The notes under the pieces: generated by a model
Told to the model about the DNA's origin: nothing
Database searches by the model: none
What the model saw: the letters and a program-made list of their open reading frames with translations, nothing else
Assembly (NCBI GenBank): GCA_017524615.1
Contig: JAFXVJ010000001.1
Span: 1-64,000 of the forward strand
Source: Clostridia bacterium
GTDB taxonomy: Bacteria > Bacillota > Clostridia > Christensenellales > Aristaeellaceae
DNA length: 64,000 nt
Direction: 5' to 3'
Translations under genes and position numbers: made by a program
Shown: piece by piece, positions 57,231-64,000 of the stretch
How positions within the stretch are numbered: the stretch's first letter is position 1
How the letters are laid out: each line of letters begins with the position of its first letter

Positions 57231-58337
57231 GTGCGCCGATTTGCATGTTTACTCGCGCTGATGATGGGAATAGGCTGCCTGACGGCCGGCGCTGAAGACA
57301 TTCCAGCCACAGAAATCTTTCAGGCGCCCAGTCAAATCGTGATTTCCTTTACCGGCGACTGCACCCTGGGCTGCACCCCCACCGAGCGGGAATCGCCCAC
57401 CGGGTTTGAAAGCTATATCAAAAAAAACGGCTTTGAATACCCTTTTGAGAAGGTGCGGGATATTTTCCTGCAGGATGATCTGACGGTGGTCAATCTGGAG
57501 GGCGTGTTTTACGATTATGAAAACAATCGGGTGAAAAAGACCTATAATTTCCGCGCTCCCACCGCGTATGCCCAAATTCTTCCCCTCTCCGGCATTGAGG
57601 CGGTGTCTCTGAGCAACAACCACATCATGGATTACGGCGAATATGGCCTTCGGGCCACCGTGCAGGCGCTGGAAGCGCAGGGCACAGCCTGGTTCGGCGG
57701 CAACGACGCCGCTTTTCAGACCTATATCTTTGAGAAGGATGGCGTGAAGGTGGGCTTTGCCGCCGCTTATATTTCCGATTGGTGGCAGAACAAGGATCTG
57801 TACAAAAACGGCTTTGAGCAATTGAAAGCCGCGGGATGCAGCGTGATCATCGGCTGCATGCACGGCGGCGTGGAATATGACGTATTTCACGACAACCAGC
57901 AGGAAATCCTGGCCAAGGCCTTTATCCGCTACGGCGCGGACATCGTGATCGGCCATCACCCCCACACCCTGCAGGGCATCACCGTGGAAGACGGCCGCAC
58001 CGTGCTGTGGAGCATGGGCAATTTCGCCTTTGGCGGCAATTCCAAGCTGCGAAACAACGCGATGGGTGAATTGAGCGTGAATACCTACATTGCACAGTTT
58101 ACCCTGTCCTTTGACGAAAGCGGCACATATCTCGGCCATCAGCTGAACATCATTCCCTGCCATGTGTCCGGCACCAAAGAATTCAACGATTATCAGCCCT
58201 GCCTGGTGCAAGGCAAGGAAGCCGCTTCTGTGCTGGCAAACCTGCAAAGGGACACATCCCCCCGTTCTTTGAAGCTGAAGCCTTACGTGGAAGGCGTGGG
58301 GGCCGTTCAGGAATTCGTTCCCGCTCCTGTCCGCTGA
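57231..58337 (+). CDS. CapA-family (PGA_cap) secreted metallophosphatase-like protein
   Basis: 368 residues from a GTG (AAGGGGGAC upstream). Signal peptide 1-20. Metal-site motifs of the calcineurin-like fold: SFTGDCTLG (about 40-48), VVNLEGVF, SLSNNHIMDYGE, GCMHGGVEYD and GHHPHTLQGI. Family knowledge: CapA-type proteins act in poly-gamma-glutamate capsule export, but many clostridial members occur without capBC, as here, and their role is unclear. Confidence 0.88.
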   Translation: MRRFACLLALMMGIGCLTAGAEDIPATEIFQAPSQIVISFTGDCTLGCTPTERESPTGFESYIKKNGFEYPFEKVRDIFLQDDLTVVNLEGVFYDYENNRVKKTYNFRAPTAYAQILPLSGIEAVSLSNNHIMDYGEYGLRATVQALEAQGTAWFGGNDAAFQTYIFEKDGVKVGFAAAYISDWWQNKDLYKNGFEQLKAAGCSVIIGCMHGGVEYDVFHDNQQEILAKAFIRYGADIVIGHHPHTLQGITVEDGRTVLWSMGNFAFGGNSKLRNNAMGELSVNTYIAQFTLSFDESGTYLGHQLNIIPCHVSGTKEFNDYQPCLVQGKEAASVLANLQRDTSPRSLKLKPYVEGVGAVQEFVPAPVR

Positions 58338-58406
58338 ATCCGGTTTTCCGATTCCGCTTGCGCGGTTTCCCTGTTCTCTTCACATCCGCTTGAAGGGAGG
58401 CATCCC

Positions 58407-59336
58407 ATGATCAACGTTCAGGATTTTATCCGTTCCCTGTCCCTGCAGGTGCTGGTGCCCACCAGCCGCAGGGAATGGGACATCCACTCCGCCGAATTGA
58501 ACCGGCCCGGCTTGCAGTTCGTGGGCTACTACGAGCATTTTGCCCATGACCGGCCGCAGGTGGTGGGCCTGACGGAAATAAGCTACCTAGAGCAATTGCC
58601 GGATGACGTGCGGTACCGGCGTTTGGAAGCGTTTTTCGCCTATTCCATGCCCTGCGTCATTTTCTGCCGGGGCATGATGCCCTCCGACGACATTCTGAAG
58701 CTGGCGGAAAAGCATGACGTGGCCGTGCTGCGCACGGAAAACGTGACCACACGGCTGGTAGCCCTGGCCATGAATTACATGAACCGGTGCCTGGCCCCCC
58801 GCTCCACCCTCCACGGCGTGCTGGTGGACGTGTACGGCATGGGCGTGCTGCTGACCGGCGAAAGCGGCGTGGGCAAAAGCGAAGCGGCGCTGGAGCTGGT
58901 GCGCCGCGGCCATCAGCTGGTGGCGGACGATGTGGTGGACGTATGCCGCATCACGGAAAACCGTCTGATCGGCGAATCGCCGGAGACGGTGCGCCATTTC
59001 ATGGAGATCCGCGGCATCGGCATCATTGACATCAAGGCCATGTACGGCATCAGCGCGGTATTGACCAGCAAGAGCATCGACATGGTGATTCATCTGGAAG
59101 CCTGGAACGACAAAAAGGCCTATGACCGGCTGGGATTAAGCGAGGATTTCACCACCATCATGGATGTGCGGATTCCTCACCTGGTGCTGCCGGTGCGTCC
59201 GGGCCGGAACGTGGCGGTGGTCATCGAGGTGGCCGCGCGGAACTTCTCCCTGAAACAGATGGGCTATTCCGCCGCCAAGGAATTGGATCGGCGGCTGAAC
59301 GAAATGATGATGGGCGCGGGCAAACCCACGCTGTAA
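58407..59336 (+). CDS. hprK: HPr kinase/phosphorylase
   Basis: 309 residues, normal length. Walker A GESGVGKS at 151-158, preceded by H137 in STLHGVLVDVYGMGVLL, and the signature IRGIGIIDIKAMYGI at 201-215 are intact. It phosphorylates HPr on Ser46 in response to glycolytic intermediates and drives CcpA-type carbon control, consistent with a plant-polysaccharide user. It is followed 31 bases later by a sugar kinase gene. Confidence 0.96.
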   Translation: MINVQDFIRSLSLQVLVPTSRREWDIHSAELNRPGLQFVGYYEHFAHDRPQVVGLTEISYLEQLPDDVRYRRLEAFFAYSMPCVIFCRGMMPSDDILKLAEKHDVAVLRTENVTTRLVALAMNYMNRCLAPRSTLHGVLVDVYGMGVLLTGESGVGKSEAALELVRRGHQLVADDVVDVCRITENRLIGESPETVRHFMEIRGIGIIDIKAMYGISAVLTSKSIDMVIHLEAWNDKKAYDRLGLSEDFTTIMDVRIPHLVLPVRPGRNVAVVIEVAARNFSLKQMGYSAAKELDRRLNEMMMGAGKPTL

Positions 59337-59367
59337 TCCCAACGAAAAGAATACGGAGGTTATCGGT

Positions 59368-60312
59368 ATGGTGTACATCGGCGTTGATCTGGGCGGCACC
59401 AACATTGCTGTGGGCGTCGTCAGCGAAACCGGCTCGATCCTGGCGGAGGCTTCCGTCAAAACCCTGGCTGAGCGGCCCAGCGAAGAAGTGATCCGGGATA
59501 TGGCCGCCTGTGCGCAGAAGGCGCTGAACAAGGCGGGCCTGACCCAGGAGGATGTAAAATCCATCGGCGTGGGCGTGCCCGGCGTGGCGGATGAGGAAAA
59601 CGGCGTGGTGATCAGCTGCACAAACCTGGGCTGGCACAATGTGCCGCTGCGGTCCGAAATGCAAAAGTATATCAATAAGCCCGTCTATGTCGGCAATGAC
59701 GCCAATGTGGCCGCGCTGGCAGAAAGCTATGTGGGCGTCAGCGCCGGCTGCAGCAGCAGCGTGATGCTGACGCTGGGGACCGGCCTGGGCGGCGGCATCG
59801 TGATCAATGGCAAGGCATGGGGCGGCTCCCACGGCCGCGGCGGCGAAATCGGCCATGTCACCCTGGTGCCCGACGGCGTTCCCTGCACCTGCGGGAACAA
59901 CGGCTGCGCCGAACGGTACGTTTCCGCCACGGCCCTGATCCGCATGGGCAAGCAGGAATGCATCTCGTTCCCGGACAGCCTGATTCTGAAAAAAGCCGGC
60001 AGCATTGACAGAATCAATGCCAAAAACGTGCTGGACGCCGCGAAGGAAGGTGATGCGCCTGCCCTTCGGGTATTCAATACCTTTGTGAATTATCTGGCAT
60101 TGACCATCAACAACATCACCAGCTTCTTTGATCCCGAAATGGTAGTGCTGGGCGGCGGCGTCAGCCACGCGGGCGCTTTCCTGCTGGACGCCATCCGGGC
60201 CATTCTGCCCCGGTATCAGATGTTCAAGGCGCTGCCCATCCCGCGGCTGGAGCTTGCCCGGCTGGGCAATGAAGCCGGCATCATCGGCGCCGCGCTGCTG
60301 GGCAAGAATTGA
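59368..60312 (+). CDS. glk: ROK-family sugar kinase, probably glucokinase
   Basis: 314 residues. ATP motif GVDLGGTNIAVG (5-16), GNDANVAALAE, the EIGHVTLVPDG motif with the catalytic region, and the zinc motif CTCGNNGCAERY (from about 173). This is the clostridial ROK glucokinase pattern; other hexoses are possible. Start after CGGAGG. It follows hprK closely, so they may be co-transcribed. Confidence 0.92.
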   Translation: MVYIGVDLGGTNIAVGVVSETGSILAEASVKTLAERPSEEVIRDMAACAQKALNKAGLTQEDVKSIGVGVPGVADEENGVVISCTNLGWHNVPLRSEMQKYINKPVYVGNDANVAALAESYVGVSAGCSSSVMLTLGTGLGGGIVINGKAWGGSHGRGGEIGHVTLVPDGVPCTCGNNGCAERYVSATALIRMGKQECISFPDSLILKKAGSIDRINAKNVLDAAKEGDAPALRVFNTFVNYLALTINNITSFFDPEMVVLGGGVSHAGAFLLDAIRAILPRYQMFKALPIPRLELARLGNEAGIIGAALLGKN

Positions 60313-60405
60313 TCGTCTCCCCCGCAGGCTCGCTTCGCCCTGCCTTTCCATTCCATGGCTGAAACGTTGCAGCCAATCGAAACCTAACAATTTGGAGGGA
60401 TTCCC

Positions 60406-61791
<1,386 letters not shown>

Positions 61792-61856
61792 TCGAAACAC
61801 ACATTTCACAGGGGGCTTTTATCAAGCCCCCTGTTCCCGTATCTGTGGAGGTTCCC

Positions 61857-62618
61857 ATGATTACCGATGCATACAGCACCGCGTCTGACCCCATCATCAC
61901 CCCGGAGAGCTGTATCGGGCCCCAGCGCCACATTGCCGACACCTGCATCGTCACATTTTCCGATGTGATCATGCAGTCCGTATTGGATGCGTGGCCCTGT
62001 GAAACCGTGGGCCGCATCCGCACCTGCGGGGGCGTGACGCCCGTATATACCCTGTCTCACCGGCGCCGGACCCTTGCCGTGCTCCAGGCGCACGTAGGCT
62101 CTGCCATGGCGGCCAGCGATGTGATCGAAACAAATTGGCTTACCGGGGCCAGCCGCTTCATCGTGTTCGGTTCCTGCGGGTGCCTGGATCAGGACGCGGC
62201 CCGGGGCCGCTACATCCTGCCCACCGCCGCCTACCGGGATGAAGGCATGAGCTACCACTACGCCCCGCCCGCCGATTATATTGAAATGCCGGGGGCCGCC
62301 GTCACCGCGAAGGTTTTCGATGCTGCCGGAATCCCCTATGTGCTGGGCAAAACCTGGACCACCGATGCCTTTTACCGGGAGCTTCGCCATCAAATGATAC
62401 AGCGCAGGGCGGAGGGCTGTCTGGCCGTGGACATGGAGGCCGCAGGTCTCCAGGCGGTATGCGATTTTCACGGTTTTTCGCTGTATTGCTTCCTCATGGC
62501 CGGCGATGTGCTGGATCAGCCGAAATGGGATGTCGGGAACCTGTCGCTGGCCAATCATCATTTGGAAAACTTTCACATCGCGCTGAAAATCGCGGAACAG
62601 CTGGAAGCAGCGTCGTAA
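61857..62618 (+). CDS. Nucleoside phosphorylase, uridine phosphorylase type
   Basis: 253 residues from the ATG at 61857 (GGAGG upstream); an in-frame GTG at 61845 overlaps that site. PNP/UDP family: RFIVFGSCGCLD (phosphate and base pocket), and VDMEAAGLQAVCDF, the ribose-binding Glu motif. It splits nucleosides to base and ribose-1-phosphate for salvage. The substrate (uridine, adenosine or other) is not certain. 16 bases before the next gene. Confidence 0.85.
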   Translation: MITDAYSTASDPIITPESCIGPQRHIADTCIVTFSDVIMQSVLDAWPCETVGRIRTCGGVTPVYTLSHRRRTLAVLQAHVGSAMAASDVIETNWLTGASRFIVFGSCGCLDQDAARGRYILPTAAYRDEGMSYHYAPPADYIEMPGAAVTAKVFDAAGIPYVLGKTWTTDAFYRELRHQMIQRRAEGCLAVDMEAAGLQAVCDFHGFSLYCFLMAGDVLDQPKWDVGNLSLANHHLENFHIALKIAEQLEAAS

Positions 62619-62634
62619 AGGGGGAAGCATCACC

Positions 62635-63390
62635 GTGAAACGTCGCTTGATCCCGGGTTTGGCCGTTCTGCTTATCCTTCTTTGCGCGGCGCCTGCCGCT
62701 CCGGCGGAGGAGCCGGATGGCCGCCTGACCGATCGGCAGCTGATGGCTTACTATGACGGTGCGCTGTTTGTGGGCGATTCCATCACCCGGCAGCTGCACG
62801 TGTATGTCATCGGACAAAGGCGGGAGGATCCCGAATTCTTTGCCGGCGCCCGATTCCTGACCGCCCAGAGCTATGCCCTCTATACCGCCAGCCGGAAAAA
62901 GCTCATGCCAGAAGCCGTAAACCTGGCCTACCGCGGGCGCAGCATGACGATGTTCGATATCATTGAAGAAACGCGCCCCAGCCGTGTGTTCATCCTGCTG
63001 GGCGTCAATGATTATGTGGGAGAAAAGATCGAAAAGGCGGTAGGCTGGGCGGAGCGCATCGTGGATGTGACCGCGCAGGTTTCGCCGGGTACGCAGGTCG
63101 TTTTTCAATCCCTCACGCCTGTCACGCCCGCTTTCTGCCGGAAGCGGGATTACCGCGCCCTGTGGGATCAGTACAACGAAGCGCTGCGGGCCATGTGCGA
63201 AAGGAAAGGCGCCGGTTACGTAAACATTGCCGACGCGCTCAAGGACGAGGAGGGATATCTCCATTCGGGCTACACTTCCGATGGGGAATATCACCTGAAT
63301 CATTCCGGCTTGAGGGTGTGGCTGACCTGCCTTCTGGATTATGCGCAGGCCCAGTACGACGCCGGGCAATGGGCGCCGCCGCAGATGTAA
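62635..63390 (+). CDS. Secreted SGNH/GDSL hydrolase
   Basis: 251 residues from a GTG (AAAGGGGGAAG upstream). Signal peptide 1-24. Block I LFVGDSITRQLHV (catalytic Ser), block III RVFILLGVNDYVGE (Gly, Asn), block V YTSDGEYHLNHSGLRVW (Asp and His) are all present, so it should be an active esterase or lipase. Possible substrates are acetylated wall or plant polysaccharides. Co-directional with and close to the phosphorylase gene. Confidence 0.88.
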   Translation: MKRRLIPGLAVLLILLCAAPAAPAEEPDGRLTDRQLMAYYDGALFVGDSITRQLHVYVIGQRREDPEFFAGARFLTAQSYALYTASRKKLMPEAVNLAYRGRSMTMFDIIEETRPSRVFILLGVNDYVGEKIEKAVGWAERIVDVTAQVSPGTQVVFQSLTPVTPAFCRKRDYRALWDQYNEALRAMCERKGAGYVNIADALKDEEGYLHSGYTSDGEYHLNHSGLRVWLTCLLDYAQAQYDAGQWAPPQM

Positions 63391-63725
63391 ATCACGCCAT
63401 CGGGATTTCGTTGCAAGAAGATCCTTGGCAAGGGTACGCCATCCCCTCCGGAAAAACGCATATCTCAGTAAAAAAGGTTCTTTTCGGGTTGTGAAGGAAA
63501 CAAAAACCCTTCTCGGTCATTCGGAGCAAAGCGGAGCCGGGATGAAAAGCGCAGTCAATGGATCTGTGTGCATCGTGAACCCGGCAAACAGATCTTTCGG
63601 TTCCCCTCCGCTCCCGCTCCACTCCGCGCAAGATGACATGAAAGGTCGTTTTTCTCCTGACTTTCCGGGAAGAATCAATAAAAAACTTCGCATCTGTTCA
63701 GCCAAGGCCGAACAGAATTCAAGCA
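63391..63725. other. Intergenic region, no gene
   Basis: About 335 bases between converging genes. It holds the inverted-ended repeat at 63516-63637 and otherwise nothing with a ribosome site. Confidence 0.5.
63516..63637. repeat. Intergenic repeat with imperfect terminal inverted repeats
   Basis: GTCATTCGGAGCAAAGCGGA at the left end and, on the other strand, GTCATCTTGCGCGGAGTGGA at the right end share about 13 of 20 bases. The GTCATTC-GAGC-AGCGGAG wording resembles small non-coding repeats scattered through many clostridial genomes. Only one copy is seen in this window. Confidence 0.5.
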
Positions 63726-63727
63726 AC

Positions 63728-63774
63728 AAAAAAAGGGGCCGCTGCAGAAAGCTGATATTCTGCAGCAGCCCCTT
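63728..63774 (-). terminator. Terminator of rplL
   Basis: AAGGGGCCGCTGCAGAA (63733-63749) pairs with TTCTGCAGCAGCCCCTT (63758-63774), one mismatch; on the minus strand seven T follow (63734-63728). Confidence 0.92.
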
Positions 63775-63785
63775 GACTGTCAATC

Positions 63786-64000
63786 TTACTTGATTTCGAC
63801 CTTGGCGCCGACTTCGGCGAACTGAGCCTTCACCTTTTCGGCTTCTTCCTTGGAAACGCCTTCCTTCAGAGCCTTGGGCAGGTTTTCCACGAAATCCTTG
63901 GCTTCCTTCAGGCCCAGGCCGCTGACCACTTCGCGGACAGCCTTGATGACCTTGATCTTTTCAGAGCCGGCATCCACCAGGATGGCGTCGAATTCGGTCT
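63786..64000 (-). CDS. rplL: Ribosomal protein L7/L12, 5' part beyond window edge
   Basis: The C-terminal 71 residues are present: [21 protein letters not shown], then [38 protein letters not shown] and a final [10 protein letters not shown]. This is the globular domain of L7/L12 that binds translation factors. The frame is open to the edge, so the start lies outside. A strong terminator follows, ending the usual rplJ-rplL unit. Confidence 0.97.
   Translation of the reverse strand, partial: TEFDAILVDAGSEKIKVIKAVREVVSGLGLKEAKDFVENLPKALKEGVSKEEAEKVKAQFAEVGAKVEIK

Noticed and set aside
63341..63793. 150-codon plus-strand frame over the last intergenic region
   Set aside because: It overlaps the SGNH gene end and the rplL terminator, has no ribosome site and covers the inverted-ended repeat.

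Overview
The window reads as chromosomal DNA of an endospore-forming, low-motility-signature member of the Clostridia (Firmicutes), probably from a gut or rumen community. The reasons are three sporulation loci (spoIVFA/spoIVFB-like, spoVAA-AB-AC-AD-AE, spoIIAA-spoIIAB-sigF), Gram-positive regulators and markers (HprK, a candidate CtsR operator, YebC, Shine-Dalgarno sites near AGGAGG almost everywhere), many secreted proteins with signal peptides but no outer-membrane genes, and a pectin-degradation cluster. The genus cannot be fixed from the sequence; an uncultured Christensenellales-like lineage is only a guess. No rRNA operon, CRISPR array or insertion sequence was seen.

Layout. 1-3.6 kb: two clostripain-like (C11) peptidase genes in opposite orientation around an unknown secreted protein. 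3.9-7.2 kb: sigma-A promoter, cobalamin riboswitch and a three-gene corrinoid ABC importer. 7.2-13.9 kb: one 2088-residue surface adhesin on the minus strand with a long structured leader. 14.0-20.0 kb: a 5.9-kb integrative element in the 3' end of tRNA-Pro(GGG), with attachment repeats, integrase arm-type sites, tyrosine integrase, an excisionase-like gene, two repressor-type regulators facing divergent promoters with multiple operators, and two iteron arrays. 20.3-29.2 kb: SpoIVFA/B-like pair, a C39-like protease, YebC, ProC, a TIM-barrel isomerase and tig-clpP-clpX. 29.5-34.1 kb: leftward pectin cluster (GH105, GH28, KduI, DUF4177, KduD-like SDR). 34.3-42.1 kb: L,D-transpeptidase, a damaged small gene, the spoVA operon behind a sigma-G-type promoter, and a phosphodiester-glycosidase fusion. 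42.2-50 kb: Hsp20 behind two CtsR-type boxes, SH3 protein, MFS and MscS transporters, spoIIA operon, formate-THF ligase. 50.1-56.8 kb: a phosphatase gene with an in-frame TGA, a secreted SH3/C39 protein, a LysR regulator and a three-gene MotA/OmpA-type motor operon. 57.2-64 kb: CapA-like protein, hprK, ROK kinase, asnS, nucleoside phosphorylase, SGNH hydrolase, and the 3' end of rplL.

How the genes fit together. The pectin genes take oligogalacturonides and unsaturated uronates toward the KDG route, while HprK and the ROK kinase fit sugar-responsive control. The sporulation loci cover three stages: forespore sigma-F control, sigma-K processing and dipicolinate uptake. The least explained parts are the compact integrative element, whose only visible contents are regulation, replication-like and integration functions, and the proton-channel motor pair, which resembles ZorAB of Zorya defence but has no Zorya effector nearby.
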